A stretch of 64,000 bases of DNA from Diadophis punctatus similis. Its lineage: Eukaryota > Chordata > Lepidosauria > Squamata > Dipsadidae. A program made the translations under genes and the position numbers. Shown in pieces: positions 41,881 to 52,720 of this stretch. The stretch covers positions 3,837,279 through 3,901,278 of the forward strand of contig JALIGW010000032.1 of the NCBI GenBank assembly GCA_023053685.1, written 5' to 3'. The first letter of the stretch is position 1; every line of letters starts with the position of its first letter. The notes under the pieces were generated by a model. It was not told where the DNA came from and made no database searches. It saw only the letters and a list, made by a program, of their open reading frames with translations.

Positions 41881-42196
41881 TACCTTATAAAGAGTGGTTT
41901 ATGGCTTAACATTAAGCTTGAAAAACTTAGTTTCTTTAATAAACAAATCAAGAGTTAGAACAATATGTGAACCTAAATTCTGACTGGCAACATCTTTGTC
42001 ACCTGCATTGTTTAAATAGATATATCTAGGGTTAGATTCTGAATTTTGGCCTTATTTCTAATCCTAAATATAATTTTTTTCTGCAATAATTATTGTAACA
42101 AGCCTATAACTTTCCTTTTGCTTTATTTAGGTATATATGGAGTAAATTCACACATCTCATAAAATCTTTCACTTATTGCACTAGTTATTATATATA
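41881..42196. other. AT-rich unique stretch
   Basis: No repeat family or gene recognised. Confidence 0.4.
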
Positions 42197-42358
42197 GCTG
42201 ATAGGGAATAGAACCTTGTGGCCTAGAGGTTAAACTCCTGTCTTACAAGCAGACTGCCCAGGTTCAATTCCCACTAAGGGTATGGCTATCTGACGAGAGC
42301 AAAATAAGCTCGAAATAGATCCATAATAGTCTCCCTTTATTTTCATTTATCAGCAAAA
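42197..42358 (+). mobile_element. tRNA-derived SINE carrying a hammerhead, copy 1
   Basis: The tRNA-like head GTGGCCTAGAGGTTAAACTC (A-box) and CCAGGTTCAATTCCCAC (B-box) is followed by a ~85-bp body with a hammerhead core (42284-42331). It ends in TTTATTTTCATTTATCAGC and an A-run. Same arrangement as 48508-48674. Confidence 0.85.
42284..42331 (+). ncRNA. Hammerhead ribozyme motif, slightly damaged copy
   Basis: Stem I GGCUAU/AUAGUC, core CUGACGA, stem II GAGC/GCUC with loop AAAAUAA, then GAA are all intact. Stem III AUAGAUCCAU has an A-C mismatch where the other copy pairs. The cleavage-site base is A42325. Confidence 0.75.
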
Positions 42359-42383
42359 AATGTTACACACACACAAACACAAA

Positions 42384-42391
42384 CAAACAAA

Positions 42392-42422
<31 letters not shown>

Positions 42423-42424
42423 AA
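42384..42424. repeat. (AAAT)n microsatellite
   Basis: About 10 units following ACAAACAAAC repeats, downstream of the SINE A-run. Confidence 0.9.
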
Positions 42425-42895
42425 AGAAGTCTCTGAAATTTGGTATTTTAAAATAACTATGTGTTCAAAATATTTGGGAGAGGAATTGGTTGGCCAGTCA
42501 AGATTTGCCTTCTCTCATCATAAGATACAAAGTGAAGACAATAAATGAATTTAAAGATTACTCAGATTCTGACTATGTGCCAAGCAAGAGAAAATAATGC
42601 TCAATAGAAATATTAATATTTTTTTCTGTCAGATAATTTTAGAGCCATGGGTTATCATAAACTCCAATGAAAGAAAGTGATTCACTTTTCATTCTATTCT
42701 ACTCTTCCTCTTTCTTTTTAAAGTGAGATGACTTAAAGGTGAATTGCCAAACCTGCGTATCTCAGGAAATTCAGAAGGATGTGCCATCACAAGGCAATTA
42801 AATCGAATTCCTGGGAGCCATTGCCTATGTATGCGTCCTGTATTCATTCCTCTTCCTCATTCCCTGTAGCTCATTTATACATTTGCTCAGCTCTT
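42425..42895. other. No gene recognised
   Basis: Unique AT-rich sequence without recognised features. Confidence 0.4.
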
Positions 42896-43252
42896 CCTCA
42901 TCTCCTGTTTATAACACACTGCTTTTAGCAGTTCCAAGAAGATTCCACACCTATTTGCACTATTCAGGTGACTTCTAGTACTCCCTTAGGCATGAAAGGC
43001 AGCAGGGTGACTTTAGGTCAATCACCAGGAGACTGTGAGTTCTAGTTCTGCCTTAGCTATGAAAGCCAGATGGGTGATCCTGGCCCAATCACCCGGAGAC
43101 AGTGAGTTCTAGTTCTGCCTCAGCCATGAAAGCCAGCTGGGGGACTTTCAATCACCAGGTGACCATGAGTTCTAGTCCCACTTTAGGAGTGAAAGCCAAC
43201 TGGGTGACTTTGGGCCAGTCCTTCTCTCTCAGCCCAACCCACCTCAATGGAG
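42896..43252 (+). repeat. Fold-back fragment joined to Sauria SINE tandem units
   Basis: 42920-42985 (GCAGTTCCAAGAAGATTCC, CTATTTGCACTATTCAGGTG) matches 40820-40860. It is followed by about four Sauria units (GTGAGTTCTAGTTCTGCC, ATGAAAGCCAGCTGGGTGA), ending in the SINE body CCAGTCCTTCTCTCTCAGCC. Confidence 0.7.
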
Positions 43253-43254
43253 CT

Positions 43255-43792
<538 letters not shown>

Positions 43793-43950
43793 TTAAGGAA
43801 AAAAAAAAAGAATATTTCCGGTGGAGAGAAGGCAGGGAAGGCAATAGCAGGAGACCCCCTGCTGCTAATTCAGCGCAAATCGGTTTATTTATTTTTTTGA
43901 CATCTGAAGAAGACGAGACAGGGAAATGCAACATGAAAGGCAGACCGCAG

Positions 43951-44040
43951 GGAAGGGAAAAAAAACTCTTGACTCAGAAGAAGCAAAGGTTTGGCCAACA
44001 CAAGGCCAGAATGTCATGGTTCAGGCCCAGATACAGACAG
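43951..44040. repeat. Local ~85-bp duplication, copy 1
   Basis: GCAGGGAAGGG...AACTCTTGACTCAGAAGAAG and CCAACACAAGGCC recur at 45403-45492 with few changes. The two copies bracket the hammerhead-like array and solo LTR. Confidence 0.75.
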
Positions 44041-44054
44041 CAAACCCTATAGAT

Positions 44055-45300
44055 AGCACTGAGGATGTTACCTAGTTGGGTCATGAAACGTCTGCAAGAA
44101 AACAGCCAAGTTCAGAGAGCACCAAGAACCCAAGTCTGTTGTGGCCCGCCAGTGGCCAGCAGAGCTGGCGGCAGACTCGGACAGTGAGGAGGTTGGGGAG
44201 GAACATGGGGCAGTCCTGGAATCTGGGGAAGGCTCTGACAAATGCTCTGCGTCAGAGGCAGAGAGGGGGCCAGGGCTGTCTGACAGTTATCAGCTACCTT
44301 CGGAGTCAGAGATACAGTAAGTGGGGATGAAGAACAGCTGGAGCCTGTTCCCGATATGCGCATGCACAGAGCTGTCAGGAGAAGGGAACAATTAAGGAAC
44401 AGAGGTCGACTTGGGAGTAAAGGTACAAGGGGATGCTGAATGACCCCTCCCATAGGGAATAAAAAGGAGCAAAAGGGGAGTGGTGTTTGCAGGAGACAAT
44501 GAGTTTGTTTATTATTGTGAAGAGTTGCTTATCTGAGTCCGTGCCTCACAGAGACTCCTTGCCGAGTATTTCCTTGTACGGCATTACGCTTGGAAGCTCT
44601 CGGCCTGGCAACTCTCCAAGGACTGATAAGGTCTGTGGTTGCAATTCACCCTTGAAAGGCTTATTGCCGGGACTTTGCTGGATGGGAATGCTAGGAATTC
44701 ACAATAGCCAAATAAAAAGGGGTTTTGTCGGGACAAGGAGTCTGTTTCGTGATTTTGTGAAGCCTAGATCAGAACAAAGTCCTCCTCCTCCTCCTCCTCT
44801 CCATAAATCCCACACTCACCAGCACGGATGATGTTACCTAGTTGGGTCATAAAATGTCTGCAAGATAACCACCAGCCTCAGAGAGCACCAGAGACCCCAC
44901 AGTCCTCCTCCTCCATCTCATCCTCCTCACAAACCCCACTCCCTTCTAGCACTGATGATGTTACCTAGTTGGGTCATAAAACGTCTGCAAGATAACCACC
45001 AGCCTCAGAGAGCACCAGGGACCCCACAGTCCTCCTCCTCCATCTCCCCCTCCTCACAAACCCCATTCCCTTCTAGCACTGATGATGTTACCTAGTTGGT
45101 TGTGAAATGTCTGCAAGAAAACAACCAAGCTCAGAGAGCACCAAGGACCCCACAGTCCTCCTCCCCACCCCCCTGCAAACCACCCTCCCTTCTAGCACTG
45201 ATGATGTTACCTAGTTGGGTTGTAAAATGTCTGCAAGAAAACAACTAAGCTCAGAAAGCACCAAGGACCCCACAGTTCTCCTACTCCTACTCCACAAACC
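44055..45300 (+). repeat. Tandem hammerhead-like repeat with solo LTR insertion
   Basis: Units start near 44055, 44815, 44945, 45072 and 45190, each with CACTGATGATGTTACC (CACTGAGGATG in the first), TAGTTGGGT and AAACGTCTGC, separated by short C/T-rich spacers. Several later units have GAAA changed to AAAA, which would destroy the conserved G12. The LTR at 44137-44776 split a spacer. Confidence 0.75.
44137..44776 (+). mobile_element. Solo LTR, family A
   Basis: 640 bp from TGTTGTGGCCCGCCAG to AGATCAGAACA. A perfect 5-bp duplication, AAGTC, is at 44132-44136 and 44777-44781. A TATA-like GGGAATAAAAAGG lies near 44455, and an AATAAAAAGG signal near 44710. Sister of 46244-46879. Confidence 0.93.
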
Positions 45301-45304
45301 AAGT

Positions 45305-45402
45305 CTGTGAGTTCTAGTCCTTCCTTTGTATGAAAGCTGGCTGGGTGTCTTTGGGCCAGTTACCAGGAGGTGGTGAGTTCTAGTTCTAGCAAGATGAAAA
45401 GC
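45305..45402 (+). repeat. Sauria SINE fragment
   Basis: GTGAGTTCTAGTCC, GAAAGCTGGCTGGGTGTCTTTG and a second GTGAGTTCTAGTTC: two internal units only. Confidence 0.6.
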
Positions 45403-45492
45403 AGGGAAGGGAGAAAACTCTTGACTCAGAAGAAGCAAAGATTTGACCAACACAAGGCCGGCATTTGTAGTTCGGGCCCAGATATACACAGG
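45403..45492. repeat. Local ~85-bp duplication, copy 2
   Basis: Matches 43951-44040 through GGCCCAGATA. It passes directly into the mariner-type MITE. Confidence 0.75.
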
Positions 45493-46005
45493 TAGTCCTC
45501 ACCTTCGAACAAAATGTTAAAAAGTTATGATATTTATGTAGTTCCTTACCAAGCACATCTACATTATGTTAAAATAACCAAAATATCTTTAGCATCACCA
45601 AGACACGTCACAACTTTTGATCACCCCTGACGTTTGGAAATGGAAAGTTGAAAAATTGGACACGCTCTGTTACAACAGTTTCATTTAGTGACCGAAGTTA
45701 CAACGGCGCAGAAAAAAGGGACTTATGGCCGTTTTTCAGAGTTACGAACATTGTAGCATCCCCGTAGTCAAAATTTAGGTATTTGGCAACCGATTCATAT
45801 TTATGACTGTTGTACTGTCATGGGGTCCCGCCAACACACCAATGGGGAAGCCCGATTCACTTAACAACCGTGTGACTAATTGAGCGACGGCAGTGATTCA
45901 CTTAACAACAGTGGCAAGAAAGGTCGCACAACGGGACAAAATGCATTTAACAACTGTGTCGTTTAGCAACAAAAATGTTGCGGTCAGTAAGTCAAGTATT
46001 TTGTA
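45492..46005. mobile_element. Mariner-type MITE with internal ~150-bp insertion
   Basis: CAGGTAGTCCTCACCTTCG opens the element. About 150 bp of unrelated AT-rich DNA (45515-45665) follows before the normal body (CATTTAGTGACCGAAGTTAC, CACTTAACAACCGTGTGAC). The right end is diverged. Confidence 0.65.
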
Positions 46006-46062
46006 TTCATGTATCCTCAACATACAATCAGTGACTTTCGAAGTCACGACAGACCTGGAAAA

Positions 46063-46243
46063 ATAGAATATAGAATAGAATAGAATAGAATAGAATAGAA
46101 TAGAATAGAATAGAATAGAATGGAATGGAATGGAATGGAATGGAATGGAATGGAATGGAATGGAATGGAATGGAATGGAATGGAATGGAATGGAACGGAA
46201 TGGAGAATTGGGAATGGGAATGGGAATGGGAATGGAATAGAAT
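46063..46243. repeat. (AATAG)n/(AATGG)n microsatellite
   Basis: About 12 AATAG then 16 AATGG units, then GGGAAT hexamers. It resumes as AGAATAG after the solo LTR, so the LTR inserted into the array. Confidence 0.95.
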
Positions 46244-46879
46244 TGTTGTGGCCCGCCAGGTGCCAGTGGAGCTGGCGGCAGATTCAGACGATTAGGAGGT
46301 TGGGGAGGAACTTGGGCCAGTGCTGGAGTCTGAGGAAGGCTCTGATGGATGCTCTGCATCGGATGCAGAGATGGAGCCAAGGCCGTCCAACATTTCCCAG
46401 CCACCGGAGAGGCAGCTCTCCGCCTTTGGAGGCTGAGATAAGTGAGGAGGAATAGCAGCTGGGGCCTGTTCCAGATGCGCGTATGCGCAGAGCAGTTAGG
46501 AGAACAACGGAGCACAAGGAGTCGACTCGGGAAGCAAAGCACGCGTGGACGCTGAATAGCCCCTCCCTGGCTGGGGGAATAAATAGAAGGAAAAGGAAGT
46601 GGCTGTCGTAGGAGACAACAGTTCGTATTTCTGAAGATTTTGCTCATTGTGTTTCCTGCCACAAAGACTGCTTGCCAGAACTTAATTTGCAGCCTTTCCG
46701 CTGGGAGCTCACGGCCTCCTTGCAAGGAACTGATAAGGTCTGTTACTGCAAACTCCTTGAAGGACTCTTGCCTGGACTTTTCGGTGGGTGAATGCAATTA
46801 ATTCACAAGAGGAAAATAAAGAGGAGGTTTTTGTGACAAGGCGTCTGCTTCTTGCTTCTACTAAGGCTGGGTCAGAACA
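46244..46879 (+). mobile_element. Solo LTR, family A
   Basis: 636 bp from TGTTGTGGCCCGCCAG to GGGTCAGAACA. A perfect 5-bp duplication, AGAAT, is at 46239-46243 and 46880-46884. TATA-like GGGGAATAAATAG near 46575; AATAAAGAGG near 46816. Same family as 44137-44776, about 1.5 kb away. Confidence 0.93.
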
Positions 46880-46884
46880 AGAAT

Positions 46885-47614
<730 letters not shown>

Positions 47615-47935
47615 AAGCACCACAACTTCTGGTGGCAAGCTGTTCCATTGGTTAATTGTTCTCACTGTCGGGAAATTCCTCTTTAATGCTAAGTTATTTG
47701 ATTAATCTCCTTGATTAGTTTCCACCCATTGCTTCTTGTTCTGCCTTCAGGTGCTTTGGACAGTAGGTTGACCCCGTCCTCTCTGTGGCAGCCCCTCAAA
47801 TATCGGAAAACTGCTATCATGTCACCCCTAGTCCTTCTTTTCATTAATCTAGACATACCAAATTCCTGCAACCGTTCTTCATATGTTTCAGCCTCCAGTC
47901 CCCTAATCCTCTTTGTGGCTCTTCCACTAATATAA
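47615..47935 (-). pseudogene. CR1 LINE ORF2 C-terminal fragment
   Basis: Minus strand: [40 protein letters not shown] and [20 protein letters not shown], with a break near the end. The 3' UTR is missing, replaced by the AATAG array. Confidence 0.8.
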
Positions 47936-48507
47936 AATGATGTCAATTTTCTGTGGGATGTTTTTGAACTATGGGTGGGCTTCTCCCCCCCCCCCCACAC
48001 TGTATCTCGCCTCCCCCATCGCTGTTTCTAACCTTCCCTGGATCTCAGCGCACAGGATAAAGGTTGGTCACAGAGACATGAAAAATTAGCCATCCCAAAA
48101 AAAAGCTCGTCATATATTCTTATTTAATCATCCTAATTGCTCAAAGCAAACTCCGCTAACTCGTGGGGTGAAAAAGGGAAATTAACTTAGGGTCAAAATT
48201 ATTAGAGCTTCCAATAAAGGAACCCGCATTTTTTATGCGTATGGCAAGAAGTCAGCTACAATGCTCACTTTTTAATCTCAAATGCAGCACCAAAAATTGG
48301 AAATATATATATAAATAAAATATATATATAAATAAAAAAAAATACTACACATATAGATTAGTGTGTCGGCTATATTAAAAACAGCCTGGATGGTCCCAGT
48401 GACGGGGCTGAAAGGCAAAAAGGAAGCTGTGATGCTTTCTCTCCCATATTTGGGTACACCAGGATAACACGACAGAAAAACATATATAACCCTTTCCTGG
48501 TGAAAGA
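47936..48507. other. Non-repetitive stretch, candidate conserved non-coding DNA
   Basis: Apart from a C-run and TATA-rich tracts, 48020-48300 is unique (TCATATATTCTTATTTAATC, CTCCGCTAACTCGTGGGG). No exon recognised. Confidence 0.35.
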
Positions 48508-48674
48508 GCTGATTGGGAACAGAGCCTATGGCCTAATGGTTAAGTTGCTGCCCTGCAAAGCAGCCGGCCCGGGTTCAAATCCCAGTAAGGGGTATGGCTA
48601 TCTGACGAGAGCAAAATAAGCTCGAAATAGATCTATAATAGTCTCCCTTTATTTTCATTTATCAGCAAAAAAAA
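48508..48674 (+). mobile_element. tRNA-derived SINE carrying a hammerhead, copy 2
   Basis: Head TATGGCCTAATGGTTAAG (A-box) and CCGGGTTCAAATCCCAG (B-box); 5' start GCTGATTGGGAAC. The body with the ribozyme is followed by CTCCCTTTATTTTCATTTATC and an A-run. It shares body, ends and order with 42197-42358, which defines the family. Confidence 0.88.
48596..48643 (+). ncRNA. Hammerhead ribozyme motif, intact
   Basis: Type I layout. Stem I GGCUAU (48596-48601) pairs with AUAGUC (48638-48643), including one G-U. Core CUGACGA 48602-48608. Stem II GAGC/GCUC (48609-48612, 48620-48623) closes the 7-nt loop AAAAUAA. GAA 48624-48626. Stem III AUAGAUCUAU 48627-48636 is a self-complementary hairpin (3 bp with a GAUC loop, or a longer duplex in a dimer). 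H17 is A48637. Every invariant core position of the family is satisfied. Activity is untested, and the short stem III suggests weak or dimeric cleavage. Confidence 0.85.
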
Positions 48675-48699
48675 TACTACATATATATATATACACACA

Positions 48700-49130
48700 C
48701 CATATTTTTCGGACTATAAGACGCACCTAAATTTACAGGAGGAAAAAAAGAAAAAAAGAAAAACAAAAAAAAAACAGCATTGTGTTTTCACCTTCCCTGG
48801 CATCCAGAAGCACTCTGCAGTGCTCCGCAAATTTTCGCCAAAGACAGGCCCATTTTTGGCCTGCAGGGTGCTTCTGGGGGCCTGGGAGGGCAAAAATGTG
48901 ATGCATGGAGGGCATGGGAGCCCAAAAACAGGCCCATTTTTGGCGAAAGCGGGATGTGTGGAGCACTGCAGAGTGCTTCTGGGGGCCGGGGAGGGCAAAA
49001 ACACGACTCGTGGAGGGTTTGGGAGGCCAAAAACGCCAGTATTCGGTCTATAAGACACACCTAAATTTTCACCCACTTTTAGAGGGGGGGAAAGGTGTGT
49101 CTTACTTCTTATTTACTCCGAAAAATACGG
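48700..49130. mobile_element. MITE with CCGTATTTTTCGG ends
   Basis: Inverted ends CCATATTTTTCGGACTATAAG and CTCCGAAAAATACGG, with a second inner pair ATAAGACGCACCTAAATTT and GGTGTGTCTTA. The interior has two related GC-rich blocks (GCTTCTGGGGGCC...GGGAGGGCAAAAA). The superfamily is uncertain; no clear target duplication. Confidence 0.75.
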
Positions 49131-49132
49131 TA

Positions 49133-49371
49133 TAGCAATAGCAATAGCACTTAGACTTATATACCGCTTCACAGTGCTTTACAGCCCTCTCTAGGCGGTT
49201 TACAGAGTTCAGCCTCTTGCCCCCAACAATCTGGGTCCTCATTTTACCCACCTCGGAAGGATGGAAGGCTGAGTCAACCTTGAGCAGGTGAGATTTGAAC
49301 AGCTGAACTGCTGAACTAGCAGTCAGTTGAAGTAGATTGCAGTGCTGCTTTTAACCACTGCGCCACCTCGG
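49133..49371 (-). mobile_element. tRNA-derived SINE, GCTATT-tailed family
   Basis: Full-length reverse copy, AGCAATAGCAATAGC to CCACTGCGCCACCTCGG. Confidence 0.9.
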
Positions 49372-49474
49372 TATATATATATATATAAATTCAGAGAGTG
49401 TTAAAATGTGTCTTATCGGGTTGGCTCTGATCCCAAACCGAAGTCTAGAAAGCAGCCAACATTGTTCCTTGCAA

Positions 49475-49875
49475 ACTCTTGGTTTACGACCACGATCGGG
49501 ATTAGAATTGCCACTGCTAAGATGGTTGCTAAATGAATCATCCCTGATTTTACTACCTCTTTCACTGCGGATGTTCAGTGTGTCACTGCAGTCGTTAACT
49601 AAACCACCTGGTCATTAAGTGAATCCAGCTTCCCCCCCCATTGACTTTGCTTGTCGGAAGCAGGGTCGGAAGGTCTCAAGGGGTGATGGTGTGACCCCAG
49701 GACGCCCGTCAGAAATACGCGCCAGTGGCCAAGGGTCCGAATTTTGATCACATGACTACGGGGAGGGATGCTGAAACGGTTGCAAGCCTGAGAACCAGTT
49801 GTAACTCCCTTTTTCCAGTGCTGTTGTTAGCTCTGCAGGGTCGCTAAGCGAATCGTCGTACGTCGAGGACCGGAT
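49475..49875 (-). mobile_element. Mariner-type MITE, reverse orientation
   Basis: GGTTTACGACCACGATCGGG...GTCGTACGTCGAGGACCGG; collinear with the family in reverse and moderately diverged. Confidence 0.75.
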
Positions 49876-49899
49876 GGGCAACGTTTCGGGACACAGATG

Positions 49900-51187
49900 T
49901 AGTCCTCAAAGTAGGATCGCAACAGAGCCCAGAATTTTGCGTTGCTAAATGAGAAATTGGTGAAGTGAGTTTGGCCCCACTTTACAAACCTTTCTTTGCC
50001 ACGCCTGTGAAGTTGTGAAGCGGAATTATTGGCGTTACTAAGTACTTAAGTCAGTCTGGCTTCCCCTTTGACTTTGCTTGCCGAAAGGTCGCTAAGGGGA
50101 TCATGTGACCCCCGAACATGGCAACCGTCATAAATACAGGCCAATTGCCAAGCCTCTGAATTTTGATCAGGTGACCACTGGGACCTTCCTTCCTTTCTTC
50201 TGTCATTATTCCCATTTCCTTCCTTCTCATTCCCTTCTCCTTCCTTCTTTTTCTTCCTTCCTTCCTTGTCATTATTCCCATCTTCCTTCCTCCCTCCCTC
50301 CCTTCTTTCCTTCCTTCTTCATTCCCATCACCTTCCTTCCTCCCTCCCTCCCTCCTTCCTTCTGTCATTATTCCCATCTCCTTCCTTCCTTCCTTCTTCT
50401 CATTCCCATCTCCTTCCATCCTCCCTCCCTCTTCCTTCCTTCTTTCTGTCATATTCCCATCTCCTTCCTCCCTCCCTCCCTCTTCCTTCATTCCTTGTCA
50501 TTATTCCCATCTCCTTCCTTCCTTCCTCCCTCCCTCTTCCTTCCTTCCTTCCTCCCTCCTTCTGTCATTATTCCCATCTCCTTCCTTTTTCTAATTCCCA
50601 TCTCCTTCCTTCCTTCTTCTCATTCCCATCTCCTTCCTTTTTTTCTTCCTTCCTTCCTTTCTTGTCATTATTCCCATCTCCTCCCTCCCTCCCTCCCTCC
50701 CTCTTCCTTCCTTCCTTCTGTCATTACTCCCATCTCCTTCCTTCCTTCCTTCCTTCCTTCCTTCCTTCCTTCCTTCCTTCCTTCCTCCCTCCCTCCCTCC
50801 CTCCCTCCTTGTCATTATTCCCATCTCCTTCCTTCTTCTCATTCCCATCTCCTCCCTTCCTCCCTCTTCCTTCCTTCCTTCTGTCATATTCCCATCTCCT
50901 TCCTTCCTTCCTTCTTCTCATTCTCATCTCCTTCCATCCTCCCTCCCTCTTCCTTCCTTCCTCCCTCCCTCCTTCTGTCATTATTCCCATCTCCTTCCTT
51001 CCTTCTTCTCATTCCCATCTCCTTCCTTTTTTTTCTTCCTTCCTTCCTTTCTTGTCATTATTCCCATCTCCTTCCTCCCTCCCTCCCTCTTCCTTCCTTC
51101 CTTTTGTCATTACTCCCATCTCCTTCCTTCCTTCCTTCTCATTGCCCGGTCACTAAATGAACTGTTGTAAGTCGAGGGCCACCTGTA
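49900..51187. mobile_element. Mariner-type MITE inflated by an internal minisatellite
   Basis: GATGTAGTCCTCAAAGTAGG opens the reverse-oriented MITE, which proceeds normally to GATCAGGTGACCACTGGGACC (50186). The last 45 bp (CCGGTCACTAAATGAACTG to CGAGGGCCACCTG) appear only at 51143-51187. The ~950 bp between is a pyrimidine minisatellite. Confidence 0.8.
50187..51142. repeat. Pyrimidine minisatellite with CATTATTCCCATCTCC motif
   Basis: Variable blocks of CCTT/CCTC are punctuated about 15 times by TGTCATTATTCCCATCTCC or TCTCATTCCCATCTCC. Units range about 50-110 bp. The long Pro/Ser-rich frames are artefacts. Confidence 0.92.
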
Positions 51188-51189
51188 TC

Positions 51190-51688
51190 TTTGAACAGTC
51201 ACTAATCAGCTGGTTGCAACTCAAGAGTACCTCTATCGCCCAGCGACTCAAACCTCTCACGCACCCAGTACAAAATTTCCCTTTTTTTAAACTAGAATTT
51301 CCAACAAGGGGATAAGCCCCTTCAGCAGAAAGCAGATCAGGACGGCAGGATGTTAATTCAGCCAAAGAAGGAAAGATGCAACGAGACGGAAACAAACAAC
51401 AGGGGAAGTAGACAGACAGAGTGCCCACATGCAAATAAAGGTGATTTATTTATCGGGGGCCAGGCCAGTCATCCATTTCCTTGACGCCTGTTCCCACATG
51501 GGAGGCTGTTGGCGAGCTCCCTGTGGTTCCCCAAACGCAGTCTCAGCCTGGCAGACCTTCCAGAGAAGACAGGTTTTGGACAGTGATTTAGAGAAACAGC
51601 CCACGGTGGCCTTTGCAAGGATATTAGCACATTTCCCAGAGGAGAGGAGCGGGCTTCTCACTACTCACCGGGCGACTCCTTCTCTAGA
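51190..51688. other. Unique stretch, no gene recognised
   Basis: 51420-51680 is non-repetitive with open frames on both strands (71 and 91 codons) but no splice-bounded exon or domain. Confidence 0.35.
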
Positions 51689-52333
51689 ATTAGAATTAGA
51701 ATAACAGAGTTGGAAGGGACCTTGGAGGTCTTCTAGTCCAACCCCATGCTTAGGCAGGAAACCCTACACTACTTCAGACAAATGGTTATCCAACATCTTC
51801 TTAAAAACGTCCAGTGTTGGAGCATTCACAACTTCTGGAGGCAAGACATTCCACTGATTAATTGTTCTGTCAGGAAATTTCTCCTGAGTTCTAAGTTGCT
51901 TCTCTCCTTGATGAGTTTCCACCCATTTCTTCTTGTTCTACCCTCAGGTGCTTTGGAGAATAGTTTGACTCCCTCTTCTTTGTGGCAACCCCTGAGATAT
52001 TGGAACACTGCTATCATGTCTCCCCTGGTCCTTCTTTTCATTAAACTAGACATACCCAGTTCCTGCAACCGTTCTTCATATGTTTTAGCCTCCTGTCCCC
52101 TAATCATCTTTGTTGCTCTTCTCTGCACTCTTTCTAGAGTCTCAACATCCTTTTTACATCGTGGTGACCAGAACTGGATGCAGTATTCCAAGTGTGGCCT
52201 CACCAAGGCATTATAAAGTGGTATTAACACTTCGTGTGATCTTGATTCTATCCCTCTGTTAATGCAGCCTAGAACTGTGTTGGCTTTTTTGGCAGCTGCT
52301 GCACATATTTAAATGGTTTTCCACTAGGACTCC
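51689..52333 (-). pseudogene. CR1 LINE, 5'-truncated, one small deletion
   Basis: Minus strand encodes [40 protein letters not shown] and [21 protein letters not shown] frameshift at RNFLTEQLISG (a few missing bases near 51868) is the only obvious damage in the distal half. The 3' UTR is complete to GTTATTCTAATTC. Confidence 0.85.
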
Positions 52334-52580
52334 AAGATCTGGGGAACGGTGGCGCAGTGGTTAGAGTGCAATACTGCAGTCTAATTCTGCTGACTACGGG
52401 CTGCCTGCAATTTGGCAGTTCAAATCTCACCAGCTCAAGGTTGACTCAGCCTTCCATCCTTCCGAGGTGGGTAAAATGAGGACCCAAATTGTTGGGGGCA
52501 AGAGGCTGACTCTGTAAACCACTCAGGAGTGTAAAGCACTGTGAAGCGGTATATAAGTCTAAGTGCTATTCCTATTGCTA
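52334..52580 (+). mobile_element. tRNA-derived SINE, diverged copy
   Basis: GGGGAACGGTGGCGCAGTGG start. An insertion-like segment, CTACGGGCTGCCTGCAATTTGG, lies before the B-box. Tail GTGCTATTCCTATTGC. It inserted at the CR1 edge. Confidence 0.85.
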
Positions 52581-52720
52581 TCTGTCTCACAGTTACTATT
52601 ATTGAGCCATGTACCACCTATACTGTACCTTCTTCTCTCGCTCATTAAACCTGGGGAGGCACGGACATGGCACCCCCACATCTGCATTTCCTTTTCTGCC
52701 TGCCTAACTAGGGGTCTGTG

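Noticed and set aside
44137..46879. One full-length LTR element bounded by the two family A LTRs
   Set aside because: Each LTR has its own distinct 5-bp duplication, and the DNA between is hammerhead-like repeats, SINE, MITE and microsatellite. They are two solo LTRs.
48535..48590. A functional tRNA gene
   Set aside because: A- and B-boxes are present but there is no acceptor-stem pairing and the sequence continues into a SINE body. The same holds for the other SINE heads.
50105..51160. Pro/Ser-rich frame of 351 codons
   Set aside because: Pyrimidine minisatellite inside a MITE.
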